64,000 nucleotides of DNA from an uncultured Lachnospiraceae bacterium (GCA_947177165.1 CAMWTP010000001.1:159084-223083), one strand, 5' to 3'; positions 29,870 through 39,290 are shown, numbered from the stretch's first letter. Made by a program: numbers and translations. The notes: generated by a model from the sequence alone, not told the origin.

Positions 29870-31456
29870 TTAAAAATCCTGATAAATAAAGTCATTTGCA
29901 TTATATCCAGATCCATAGCTTCCAAATACGAGAATACATGCAAGCAAACCGTACAATAAAATCCATCGGAACCAAATATTCTGCTCTTTCAATTCTTTTC
30001 TCAATGAATAATCTTTGAAGTGCAAAAAATCCACAATAAATAAAACTATTACTGCAACCGCCAGCACAAAAGCGCTTTTCTGATCAATACCCATAGTAAA
30101 AATTCCGCCATCAAAGAAAATCCATGGATTTATATGGAATATCATTTCCTTTATGAGCCTTACAAAGTCTGTAACATTTCGTGCGCAAAATAAGATATAT
30201 CCAAACGTAACAATAGTAAATGTTCTAATTGTTTGGAAAAATCTATATGAAAAGCAGTCAGTTTTTATATTTAACTTTTTTATTACATTCTCATAAACCG
30301 GTTTCATCCATATGCTAAATATCATAATAAAACCATAATATAAACCATGTGCAACATACTTCCAAGCCGCTCCATGCCAAAGTCCTATAATCATCCAATT
30401 TACAAGTAATCCCACTGTAGTTGTAATACTTACAACTACAGTACGTGAAAAATATTTTTTACATTCTTTACCGATCGCTTGGCACCACTCACTTCGGAGG
30501 GCAGAATAAAACACATAATCTTTAAACCAACTTCCCAAAGACATATGCCATCTACGCCAAAACTCCGCAATACTTTTTGAAAAATATGGTGTATCAAAAT
30601 TCGGAATTAACGAGATTCCCAATGCCTGACTAAATCCGGAAGCTATGTCCACATACCCCGAAAAGTCAGTGTATAACTGTATCGCATATAAGAATGCCGC
30701 CAAAAATATGTATATACCACTATACGTTCCTGTTTCGTCAGTAAACACAGCATTCGTAGCAACAGACAGATTGTCTGCAATTACCATCTTTTTAAAAAAC
30801 CCCCAAAGCATTAACTCCATGCCAAAAAGCAATTGCTCCCAATCCAAATGATGTTCTTTAAAAACTTCTTCCTGAAGATGGTCATAACGTTCAATCGGTC
30901 CCTGTGTAATACATGGAAAGTATGAAAGCAGCATAAAGTGCTTTATTAAATTTTTCTGCGCTTCATATTGTCCACGGTAAACATCAATACAATAACCAAT
31001 GCAAAAAACTGTGTAAAACGAAATTCCAAGCGGTATTTTGTTTCCAAGCGGCTCATAAGCCGTACGAAAAATATGATTAATGTTCTGTAACACAAAACCA
31101 TTATATTTGACAAAAACCAATTGTCCCAGAATAAAAAATAGCATTACTACAAGTATTTTCTTCCGTTGCCTTTCATACTGCTTTTTAATGGCTTTTCTCT
31201 CATCTTTGGAAATTTGGGACCTATTCTCTTTTAAAAAACTTTTTTCTTTGTCATGAATTTTAGAAATTAACAAACAACCAAACCACGAGATTAATGCAGT
31301 TACGATGATATAAAAAATTCGCCCGACTCCTGCCCATAAATAGAAAACAACATTTATTGCCATAAGCCACAGCCATTTAAATTTTTGCGGAAATACATAA
31401 AATCCACAGAAAGTCACTATACATAATGCAATGAAACCATATGATATAAAACTCAT
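29870..31456 (-). CDS. MBOAT O-acyltransferase, copy 3 (divergent, ACP-linked)
   Basis: 528 residues, the most divergent of the three MBOATs. A charged cytoplasmic loop (about residues 70-105, KDERKAIKKQYERQRKK) is absent from copies 1 and 2. Motifs are FWRRWHMSLGSWFKDYVFY and IIGLWHGAAWKYVAHGLYYG (catalytic histidine about residue 357). GGGAGAG precedes the ATG. It lies 9 bp downstream of the VOC gene and in one unit with ACP and FkbH. DltB takes its substrate directly from the carrier protein DltC, so an ACP-bound donor is plausible here. Confidence 0.93.
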   Translation of the reverse strand: MSFISYGFIALCIVTFCGFYVFPQKFKWLWLMAINVVFYLWAGVGRIFYIIVTALISWFGCLLISKIHDKEKSFLKENRSQISKDERKAIKKQYERQRKKILVVMLFFILGQLVFVKYNGFVLQNINHIFRTAYEPLGNKIPLGISFYTVFCIGYCIDVYRGQYEAQKNLIKHFMLLSYFPCITQGPIERYDHLQEEVFKEHHLDWEQLLFGMELMLWGFFKKMVIADNLSVATNAVFTDETGTYSGIYIFLAAFLYAIQLYTDFSGYVDIASGFSQALGISLIPNFDTPYFSKSIAEFWRRWHMSLGSWFKDYVFYSALRSEWCQAIGKECKKYFSRTVVVSITTTVGLLVNWMIIGLWHGAAWKYVAHGLYYGFIMIFSIWMKPVYENVIKKLNIKTDCFSYRFFQTIRTFTIVTFGYILFCARNVTDFVRLIKEMIFHINPWIFFDGGIFTMGIDQKSAFVLAVAVIVLFIVDFLHFKDYSLRKELKEQNIWFRWILLYGLLACILVFGSYGSGYNANDFIYQDF

Positions 31457-31465
31457 AATCTCTCC

Positions 31466-31882
31466 CTAACAAGTACTTATGGTTTTGCAATTAACCGTTT
31501 CCAGTAACTCTACCATTCCTAGTTTTGCGTTCAATAAAAAAACAACTCGACGATTATCAAGTGCCGGAGCAATCTGAGGTGATCCCATCTGTACATAACC
31601 ATTTTCCAATAAATAATTCAATTCCATTTCAAAATCTTGCGTTTCATAACAGATATGATAAGGCATATTCCTATACTTTTTTACCATACCCGCCACAACT
31701 GATTTTTCATCATATGGCGATATCAATTCAATAATATAACTATCCATTTGCATAAAGCATATATCTGCCATACGAATTGTATCATGTGTAGTACCTGTTA
31801 CAGACATATATCCCAACTTCTCAAATTCTGTCTTCGCCTTATTCAGATTCTTAACTAAATATCCAATATGGTTTACTTTCAT
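31466..31882 (-). CDS. VOC superfamily protein (glyoxalase/epimerase-like)
   Basis: 138 residues in the two-repeat beta-alpha-beta-beta-beta pattern of vicinal-oxygen-chelate enzymes. The start is MKVNHIGYLVKNLNKAKTEF, whose His in the first strand is a typical metal ligand. FMQMDSYIIELISPYDEKS provides a Glu at the end of the second repeat strand, and MPYHICYETQDF supplies the third ligand position. Methylmalonyl-CoA epimerase and glyoxalase I share this layout. In the ACP module it could epimerise or trim the carrier-bound acyl group. Substrate unknown. GAGGAAA precedes the ATG. Confidence 0.75.
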   Translation of the reverse strand: MKVNHIGYLVKNLNKAKTEFEKLGYMSVTGTTHDTIRMADICFMQMDSYIIELISPYDEKSVVAGMVKKYRNMPYHICYETQDFEMELNYLLENGYVQMGSPQIAPALDNRRVVFLLNAKLGMVELLETVNCKTISTC

Positions 31883-31973
31883 TTTTCCTCATTTCCATGG
31901 ACATAAGAAGTATTCCATACATAATATGGTACACTTCTCTCCCCAAATACATACTACTGTGCCATTCAGATTA

Positions 31974-32222
31974 CTAAGTGGTTTCTCTTACAATAATATC
32001 TGCCATTTCACCGACATTCTCCATCCCTACAACCTCTTTCATGCTAAACTTAATATCGAATTCATCCTCCACAGCACTAATCAATGTAATATGTATCAAG
32101 CTATCCCACGCTTCGATGTCATTTGCTGTCATCGCCTCTGTAACAACGATGCTATCTTCGTCAAATACGTCGCAGAAAATCTCATTTAGTTTCTTTAAAA
32201 TATCTTCTCTTTCCATTCTCAT
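31974..32222 (-). CDS. Acyl carrier protein
   Basis: 82 residues from ATG 32222, which has AAAGG 6 bp upstream; the in-frame GTG at 32228 overlaps that site. The sequence is acidic and helical, with the phosphopantetheine serine in WDSLIHITLI (about residue 39; family motif DSL) and ISAVEDEFDIKFSMKE after it. It is a stand-alone carrier, not the primary fatty-acid ACP by context. It sits 29 bp after the FkbH-like gene and before VOC and MBOAT, the position of DltC in a dlt operon. Confidence 0.88.
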   Translation of the reverse strand: MRMEREDILKKLNEIFCDVFDEDSIVVTEAMTANDIEAWDSLIHITLISAVEDEFDIKFSMKEVVGMENVGEMADIIVRETT

Positions 32223-32251
32223 TATCACCTTTCTCTAAATTAGATTTGACG

Positions 32252-34033
32252 TCACATAACCGTTGTAACCACTTGAATAATTTGATTTCTAATTTCATAA
32301 CTGCTTATATCCAACATCCATTCTGTGTCACCATTCTCATTTCCAGAAATTTGTTCAAAACCAAATCTACCATAAAAGTCTTTTACCATCGCATTTTTAG
32401 CGCTCCTATAGTAATATCCCTTCAATCTATGAATTCCTTTTTCCTTTGCCCTCTTTACAAGCTCATCCAACATGGCATCCTCCATGCCACGCTTTAATAC
32501 GCGACAACTCATTAACCAGAGTTCAATATGTAATATATCTTCTTCCAGCCTCCCCATAACAACCGTAACAACTCCGTTATCTCCAAACTTGTCTGAAAGT
32601 TTGCCATACAGCCGGATATAATCGTTCCGTATAGAAATGTTCTCAATATCTGTTTCTGAAAAACGCATCGTAGTCAGGTTAAACTGATTTGATTTGTTTG
32701 TTAGCTGTGCAATGCGAGCAAAATATACTGCATCAAATTCCTTGATTACTGCTTGCATTTCCAAAGATTTTAAATACTCATTATAATCCTGAAAACTCTG
32801 TTGTAATTGACTTCGTTGTATATTTTCTTTGTACATGGCATTCCGTTTTAAGTCATCCTCAGAAAGATCTGTCACCTCAAAAAAACCAGAACGGTCAATA
32901 ACTCTAATATAATCCTCTACCCTGCCTAGCTCAGGTACTGCCGCATTCGGAATCTGCCCACGAACAATTTCACGTTCTGCGGGATTATCGTCAATAAACA
33001 CCATGCTATCCGGTAAAATATTTAATTCTTTGCTGATTGCAAGAAAATTGTTATCTTTAGTCTCCCAATTTGCCTTAATTATAATAAAATCATCTGATCG
33101 CAAAGTTCCTTCCGGATGATTTAAACCAGCCAGGGCATTTTCCAAATCATTTTTCGAATTGACATTCAGCATAATCCCCATGTCTTTATACCGTTTTAAG
33201 TATTCTTGAAATTCACTATATACCTGCCCTATGGAAGTGTCATGGCCAATCTCAATTCCCTTCACACCGTCATCTCCAACAACACCACCCCATAACGTGT
33301 TATCCAAATCTAGTACAAGAGCTTTCTTATTCTTTCCATATAATGACTTTATTATATTAGCAATATTAAAAGCAAGGTATGGTATCGCTGGTAAGCACAA
33401 ACAGTATTTGTACATATACCAATAGAATGGGTCGGACCAACTTTCTAATCCATAAGATGCCGACAACCAGTTAATATCATTAATGTAAAAATGCTCCTGC
33501 ACTTGTGCATATTCGTAAAATCGAAGATTTAAACGTGACAAGAAATTAATTCTGCCATGAACGTCACTGGCTTCTTTGTTCCCCATCATACGATAATAAG
33601 GCAATTCAAAATTATTCTGAATTAATGGACAATGATATTTTTGTCTTAGTTTCTCCCACATAGATTCAAAGCGATGGTATTCATTATTCAGAAGTACATC
33701 CACTCCTTCTTTTGATACTTCAGGGTAACAAAGAATATTTCGGTTACTTGTATGGATATAGATGAGATCAGGTGCAAAAACATCCAATTTAGGATTTCCA
33801 AACACGGCGTCCTGCCAAAATTGTCCATACTCTGATTCATAAAAGATCGGTTCTATCCCATAATTAAGCAAGAATAATTCTAATATATCTTTAACTTCGC
33901 TGGTGGTAGAGCCGCCAAGAATGGCTATATTCTTATGTATAAAATCTCCATTTTCCTTTAACTCCTTTTTAATGCGCCGCTTTTTCTTTAAAATTAAATC
34001 TGCATCAAAAGGGTAATCCAGTAATTTGTGCAT
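32252..34033 (-). CDS. FkbH-like HAD-IIIC protein with GNAT-like C-terminus
   Basis: 593 residues from ATG 34033 (AAGGAG 8 bp upstream; an in-frame GTG directly precedes it). The N-terminal 230 residues hold IAILGGSTTSEVKDILEL, a nucleotide- or SGNH-like domain typical of long FkbH proteins. The HAD-IIIC core is VLDLDNTLWGGVVGDDG (about 240) and FIDDNPAEREIVRG (about 348). The C-terminal 150 residues resemble an acetyltransferase fold (LWLMSCRVLKRGMEDAMLD). FkbH-type enzymes dephosphorylate 1,3-bisphosphoglycerate and load glycerate onto an ACP. The position often written CSKN in the family reads NSKN here, so the exact acyl group is open. It heads the ACP-VOC-MBOAT-SGNH gene set. Confidence 0.82.
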   Translation of the reverse strand: MHKLLDYPFDADLILKKKRRIKKELKENGDFIHKNIAILGGSTTSEVKDILELFLLNYGIEPIFYESEYGQFWQDAVFGNPKLDVFAPDLIYIHTSNRNILCYPEVSKEGVDVLLNNEYHRFESMWEKLRQKYHCPLIQNNFELPYYRMMGNKEASDVHGRINFLSRLNLRFYEYAQVQEHFYINDINWLSASYGLESWSDPFYWYMYKYCLCLPAIPYLAFNIANIIKSLYGKNKKALVLDLDNTLWGGVVGDDGVKGIEIGHDTSIGQVYSEFQEYLKRYKDMGIMLNVNSKNDLENALAGLNHPEGTLRSDDFIIIKANWETKDNNFLAISKELNILPDSMVFIDDNPAEREIVRGQIPNAAVPELGRVEDYIRVIDRSGFFEVTDLSEDDLKRNAMYKENIQRSQLQQSFQDYNEYLKSLEMQAVIKEFDAVYFARIAQLTNKSNQFNLTTMRFSETDIENISIRNDYIRLYGKLSDKFGDNGVVTVVMGRLEEDILHIELWLMSCRVLKRGMEDAMLDELVKRAKEKGIHRLKGYYYRSAKNAMVKDFYGRFGFEQISGNENGDTEWMLDISSYEIRNQIIQVVTTVM

Positions 34034-34181
34034 CACAATAACTCCTTTGAATTAATATATAAATTACCATTATCCATATTCTTTAAAAAGATTAATATTG
34101 ATTAATCATTGCATAACATTGTCTACAAATATCAGTCTTTATGAAATCACATATTTGTTTCTTGTTCTGTTCTAGCATTCA

Positions 34182-36164
34182 TTATCTAATAATCCCATAA
34201 TATAGTTTCTTTGCCAAAGGTAGTAGATGAGCTTTTTCCAATGCATCATGCACTAATCTAAATGATATAGTCTTTTCCCGTTTTTCATCTGAAACAGATA
34301 CCCCTGCTGTTGTTCTTTTCCATTGATACCATTCGAAATATTTATTCCTAGGAGAACCGTTAACAAAAGCTGGATCGTTAGGACATCGAACCTTCTCTAA
34401 CAAATATGCATCCATTTTGGACGGAGAAGACAACCACATTTTAAACAAGTAAAAAAAGGGTTGTGGATCAAAAAATATTTTTTGTAAATCTTTTTGAAAA
34501 ATTTTTACAAAATCTTCTGCCCATGAAATTACACTTTGCTGTACTTCTTCAACTTCAGCAGAATACTCTATATCTTTTTCATATAAAGGAATATAATCAT
34601 CATTCTTTTTATCTATCGTAACTATACCTGGCTCTTGAATCGACAAAATATCATCCAACAAAATAAAAATAACTTTTGTTTCGCGAACTATATCTATCCC
34701 GCATTGAATCATGCCTTTAATTCGATAACCTAATGCATTGTGTCTATACACCTCTGGTCTGGAACAAATTTGGTATTCCAAACAATCGATTTGTAGCCTA
34801 TCTTTTAAAAAGCGGCAAGCTCTCCCCCGATATCCTACATCAAAAATTGCAATAGCATTAGAATTATTAAATTTCAAACGACAATATTCTTCTACATTTT
34901 TTTGAAATATCTCTGCATTTTTTGCAAAATAGAACTGTAATTCTTTCCATAAATCAGCTTTCTCTTTTATATTACCTACTTCCATATCTAAACTATAATA
35001 GCCATATTTTTGCATAATTAAAAAAATATCCCCAATTTCATCCAACTGAGTTGCTAAACATCTCTTTTTTATAAATTCCTCAACTGTCATACCAAAATAC
35101 ACCGGAATTTGATTTTCTCCATGATATAAACCATCATCATCTTTCCCGTAAAAGCTATACATCATTGATCTATTAAGATACGCCTCCTCACTATGTGGCG
35201 AATTTTGATAGTATTTAGATACGATATCAAAAATTTTTTTAGGAAGGTAACCATCTCTATGAAGAAAAACTATTTTTCTAATATTTTCATTAATGGAATC
35301 TTTTAACATCCAATTAATAAAAACCATTAAAAGCGGGCCAACAATTACATTACCAAAATTGCTCCACTCTTCATTAAAATATGTATCCATATTATATTGA
35401 ACAAACGGATCATCAAATAATCTTTGTGCAATAAAAGCTACTATGTAATTATTGTCCATGGTATTATCTATATACGAATGTAAAGGTACAAATTTATTAT
35501 TCTTTTTAAACAAATCAACAGCCTTCTCAAAAAAAATGGCACGCAAACCATGTTCAACTGCAGTATCTACATCTACTTTTCTATTATCTCCTATATGCAA
35601 AATTTCATTAGGTAATATGTCTTTTAGGGCATAATCTTTCTTAATTAATTCATAAAGTTGCCCAGATCTTTTACTACAATTTCTGTCATTTGATAAATAA
35701 AAATTCTCATATCCATCATAATGATTCTCCTTTAAAACCTCCTCCAAAAATGATTTTTCTAAATACATGTCAGACGTAATAATAATATGCTTATTAGCCT
35801 CTTTCGCAGCATTAAACAACTTTTGGGCTGACTGGCGAGGATATAAATACTGCTTTTCAGTAAGTTTTTCTTCTACCTTTAATCTATCAACCATTTCATC
35901 AGATATCTGATACAAATAAGAAAACTCTCGATAAATATCATCAAAATTGGTAATTTTCTGACCAGTATTTTTCCGAGACGCCCTCTTCTCCGCCTGTATT
36001 CTCATATTAACAAAATCGTCATTATATCCCGCTCTACGTGCAACCAGACGAAATAATTCTGTTGGCTCCATTACAGGTCGCATTAGCAACGTATCAAAGA
36101 TATCAAAACTAACTACTTGCACTCTATCAGATTTTATTAGGTTGATTATATCCTGTAATTCCAT
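34182..36164 (-). CDS. COG5610 HAD-like + RDG-domain protein
   Basis: 660 residues from ATG 36164, preceded by GGGGAG; the longer frame to 36188 has no site. Residues 15-260 are the HAD-like part: FDIFDTLLMRPV (about 23), IIITSDMYLEKSFLEE and HIGDNRKVDVDTA. The second domain starts near 265, with IVFLHRDGYLPKKIFDIV (about 305) and IAIFDVGYRGRACRFLKDR. It has the same architecture as the first 660 residues of the 16186 fusion protein, but without the KpsS-like part, which is here encoded separately by the next upstream gene. This is a clean split-versus-fused pair, suggesting the two activities work together. Enzymatic function unknown. Confidence 0.78.
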   Translation of the reverse strand: MELQDIINLIKSDRVQVVSFDIFDTLLMRPVMEPTELFRLVARRAGYNDDFVNMRIQAEKRASRKNTGQKITNFDDIYREFSYLYQISDEMVDRLKVEEKLTEKQYLYPRQSAQKLFNAAKEANKHIIITSDMYLEKSFLEEVLKENHYDGYENFYLSNDRNCSKRSGQLYELIKKDYALKDILPNEILHIGDNRKVDVDTAVEHGLRAIFFEKAVDLFKKNNKFVPLHSYIDNTMDNNYIVAFIAQRLFDDPFVQYNMDTYFNEEWSNFGNVIVGPLLMVFINWMLKDSINENIRKIVFLHRDGYLPKKIFDIVSKYYQNSPHSEEAYLNRSMMYSFYGKDDDGLYHGENQIPVYFGMTVEEFIKKRCLATQLDEIGDIFLIMQKYGYYSLDMEVGNIKEKADLWKELQFYFAKNAEIFQKNVEEYCRLKFNNSNAIAIFDVGYRGRACRFLKDRLQIDCLEYQICSRPEVYRHNALGYRIKGMIQCGIDIVRETKVIFILLDDILSIQEPGIVTIDKKNDDYIPLYEKDIEYSAEVEEVQQSVISWAEDFVKIFQKDLQKIFFDPQPFFYLFKMWLSSPSKMDAYLLEKVRCPNDPAFVNGSPRNKYFEWYQWKRTTAGVSVSDEKREKTISFRLVHDALEKAHLLPLAKKLYYGIIR

Positions 36165-36220
36165 GCTTCTCCCCTCAAAATGTCCCAAACTAATTTTTAA
36201 ATTTTCGGATAGTCTCCCCT

Positions 36221-37708
36221 CTATAAAATTCTACCCTCCATATAATCAATAATTTGCAAAACGCATTCTTCCATACATTTCCCATAAGCAATCTTTTTCT
36301 CAAACCATTCATCCTCATATACATAATACTTGCATATCTGGGCAATATGTTTTCTAAAATTATTCTTTTGATCTTTTGTAAAACCATTATTTAACGCTAA
36401 CTCGATTTGTGGTTCAATATTTTCTTTTTTGAATGCTTCGTAATTGCATCCCTTTCCACGCAACTGTGTATAACCTAACATCAAAACTGGCTTTTCATTA
36501 AATAATGCCACATACCCTGTCTGAGACAATATTGTAATTGTCAAATCAGATACTTCAATCAAATCATTAATATCTACGTCATTTAAAATAATCACATTTC
36601 CTGAAAAATGTTTCGGCAAACAATATCTAGTTACCAAAGGATGCATTTTATATATCAAATTCCATCTGTTCTTTTTTGCCAACTTTGCCAAATACTCAAC
36701 AACATCATCACTGCTTTCAAAAATTGGTGAGTGATATTTTCTTGTATGTTCTGTATATGGGCACACCCCAGATTCGTAATCATTTTGTCCTGCAACAAAA
36801 ATAGTAGGCCTTCCCTTTATTAATTTCTTCTTTAATATTTTACTAATATCACGTTTAGGCTGTTCTTTTCTATTTATTCTGTTTTCCTTAATATATCTCC
36901 ATACTTCATCTGCTCGCTCTATTTCCTCATCTGACACATTGAGATTTGCAAACTCCGCGTATTTTTGTGCTGGATAACTTTCACCCATTTGCCCCATAGC
37001 CTCAATCGCATAAGTACCTGGTAATACACCAAACTCAAAATATGTACATTTTATTCCACGCTCTCTACATACTCCTTCAAATATATGATGAAATGCAAAA
37101 AATTGATTCCATAACATTACACAATCTGGATGTAGCGCCTCTATAACTTGATTCAAATAATCATAACTGCGAATTGCAAAATATTCTGCATAATCCTTTC
37201 GCATATCAAAATGACGTATATAAAGATTCATAGCGGCTTCATTTAAAAAAGGTTTTTCTTGTAACAATTTCTTTGTTTCTGGGAGAATTTCTACCTGCGC
37301 ATAAGGTCTATAATTATTTTTGCCGAATAGTTTGGGTACTATAAACTGTTTTAGTGCAATATACTCCTCATCTGTTACATTCGGATATTTTTGATTATCT
37401 AAGCTATAATAGCTAACGTTATTTTCCAGCAATAATACAACATCATAGTCAGGTGGTAATGCTGCATTCAATTTTGCTAAAAAAGCTGTTTTTGGACACA
37501 ATCCGACACAGCCTGCAACTAACAATCTTTTTTTGCTGCTCTTTCCAAAATTTTTCATATCCAAAATGGCCTTATCAATCACTTTCCTGTCTTCTTTACA
37601 ATCTCTCTTTACATTTCTATTTTTTATTTTTAATATAGTTTTATGATATAGAAGACGAATTCTATCATTTGCGCTCAATTTCGCTTTTATATTATCAATT
37701 TTATACAT
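36221..37708 (-). CDS. KpsS-like capsule-type polysaccharide transferase, copy 1
   Basis: 495 residues. The GT-B type C-terminal half has FVAGQNDYESGVCPY, FESSDDVVEYLAKLAKK, LIYKMHPLVTRY (the family's KPHP box, here KMHP) and ILSQTGYVALFNEKPVLMLG. The end is AYGKCMEECVLQI. It is homologous to the neighbour at 37749 over its whole length and to the C-terminal third of the 16186 fusion. It falls in the capsule_synth/KpsS group that uses CMP-Kdo-like donors, so a CMP-sugar donor from the synthetases at 15507 or 45219 is plausible. Cytoplasmic or membrane-peripheral. GGAG lies 10 bp before the ATG. Confidence 0.78.
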   Translation of the reverse strand: MYKIDNIKAKLSANDRIRLLYHKTILKIKNRNVKRDCKEDRKVIDKAILDMKNFGKSSKKRLLVAGCVGLCPKTAFLAKLNAALPPDYDVVLLLENNVSYYSLDNQKYPNVTDEEYIALKQFIVPKLFGKNNYRPYAQVEILPETKKLLQEKPFLNEAAMNLYIRHFDMRKDYAEYFAIRSYDYLNQVIEALHPDCVMLWNQFFAFHHIFEGVCRERGIKCTYFEFGVLPGTYAIEAMGQMGESYPAQKYAEFANLNVSDEEIERADEVWRYIKENRINRKEQPKRDISKILKKKLIKGRPTIFVAGQNDYESGVCPYTEHTRKYHSPIFESSDDVVEYLAKLAKKNRWNLIYKMHPLVTRYCLPKHFSGNVIILNDVDINDLIEVSDLTITILSQTGYVALFNEKPVLMLGYTQLRGKGCNYEAFKKENIEPQIELALNNGFTKDQKNNFRKHIAQICKYYVYEDEWFEKKIAYGKCMEECVLQIIDYMEGRIL

Positions 37709-37748
37709 TTTATATACACTCCGCTCTTCTCGTTTTATATATTATATT

Positions 37749-39245
37749 CTACTTGAAATCCATTTTCAAAAAATCCTTGCATTGTTTCATTTCTCTTCCA
37801 TAACGAATTTCTCTCTGTCCTTCATCATCATATACATAATATTTTATTATTTGTGCTATATGCTGAACAAAGTATGTTCTTTGTTCCTCTGTCATTCCGT
37901 ATTTAAGTGCATCATTTATTGTTTCATCTATTACACTTTGCGTGAATGCTTCGTACGTACAAAGTTTTCCTCGTAACTGAGTATATCCCAACATCACTGT
38001 CGCTTTTCCCCTAATCAGCGACATATATCCCATTTGTGATACAATAGTAACTAATACATCAGCCATATCAATCAAATCGTTAATATCTAATTGATCCACC
38101 ATTATCACATTATCTGGAATATCATATTCTCTTTTCTGAAATGCAAAATTAATTACTGCTGGATGAGGTTTATAAATAATATTCCAATTATTCTTTTCAG
38201 CAAGTTTTGCTAAATAAACCGCAGCTTTATCACTACTATCAAATACCGGAGAATGGTATTTTCTGGCAAATTCACCATATGGTCTGATTCCAGATTCATA
38301 ATCATTTTGACCAGCAAATAAAATAATCGGTCTTCCAGCAATCAACTTTTTTTTCAAAGCATTGATTTCATTCACCTCATTTACAGGCTGCTTCCATCTT
38401 GTTACCTTGTTTTTGCATAAATATTCCAAAACATTCTGAGCGTGGATAATATCATCCATATCCACCTCTAAATTCAAAAATTCTACATGGTTAATTGCTG
38501 GAATACTTTCCCCCATCTGTCCCATTGTTTCAAACGTATATGTTCCTGGCAAAACACCAAATTCAAAGAAATAAACTTTAATATTTCTTTCTTTACAAAT
38601 ATTTAAAAATATTTCATGAAATGCATAAAACTCCAACCATAAAACCACAACTTTAGGCTTTATAATATCTAAAACTTTTTTTAAATATATATAAGAATAA
38701 TATACAAAGTTTTCTGCATAACCTTCTGCCATATCACTATATCTTCCTTTTGTATTGTCTACTGCCCATTTTAAATATTCTTTCGAATTAATAACTTTTT
38801 TAATCTTCTTATTAACTTGTAACTTTTTTTCCTTTTTATATGTATTTCTATGAAACATTTGCGGAACTACAAATACCGGAAAATCAATTTCATCTCGTAT
38901 TTCAGACTCCGCCAAATAATAAAAGGCTGCCCTATCTATTTGTTCCTTTAATCGGTTTGAAAAAATTCCCAATCCCCTGTTTTTTATTATTTCTCCCGCG
39001 ATTAAAATGTTATCTTCACCATGCTGCACACAGTCCCTCATACACTTTAATGAACTTTCGATTTCATATTGGCAATTCTCAACTACATCGTCCCTATCAT
39101 GAATTAATCTATTAGTATCTATCCGTTCTCTGATTCCCAAAAATACTAAGAAATTATAAATATACTTAAAATATATTATTTTAAGTATTCTGATGCGTCG
39201 AATTTTTTCCTTTACTGACCGCATTCCGATTTTCCCCGTCTCCAT
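37749..39245 (-). CDS. KpsS-like capsule-type polysaccharide transferase, copy 2
   Basis: 498 residues, tandem paralogue of the 36221 gene with 40 bp between them. Shared boxes are LFAGQNDYESGIRPYGEFAR, LAKLAEKNNWNIIYKPHP, IVSQMGYMSLIRGKATVMLG and REIRYGREMKQC. The N-terminal half differs more than the C-terminal half, as expected for acceptor versus donor domains of GT-B enzymes. Either ATG 39245 or ATG 39224 could be the start; neither has a convincing ribosome binding site. Role as for copy 1. Confidence 0.78.
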   Translation of the reverse strand: METGKIGMRSVKEKIRRIRILKIIYFKYIYNFLVFLGIRERIDTNRLIHDRDDVVENCQYEIESSLKCMRDCVQHGEDNILIAGEIIKNRGLGIFSNRLKEQIDRAAFYYLAESEIRDEIDFPVFVVPQMFHRNTYKKEKKLQVNKKIKKVINSKEYLKWAVDNTKGRYSDMAEGYAENFVYYSYIYLKKVLDIIKPKVVVLWLEFYAFHEIFLNICKERNIKVYFFEFGVLPGTYTFETMGQMGESIPAINHVEFLNLEVDMDDIIHAQNVLEYLCKNKVTRWKQPVNEVNEINALKKKLIAGRPIILFAGQNDYESGIRPYGEFARKYHSPVFDSSDKAAVYLAKLAEKNNWNIIYKPHPAVINFAFQKREYDIPDNVIMVDQLDINDLIDMADVLVTIVSQMGYMSLIRGKATVMLGYTQLRGKLCTYEAFTQSVIDETINDALKYGMTEEQRTYFVQHIAQIIKYYVYDDEGQREIRYGREMKQCKDFLKMDFK

Positions 39246-39290
39246 ATCACAACAATGCTCTTACTTCTTTTTTCCAGACCATCTAAAAAA

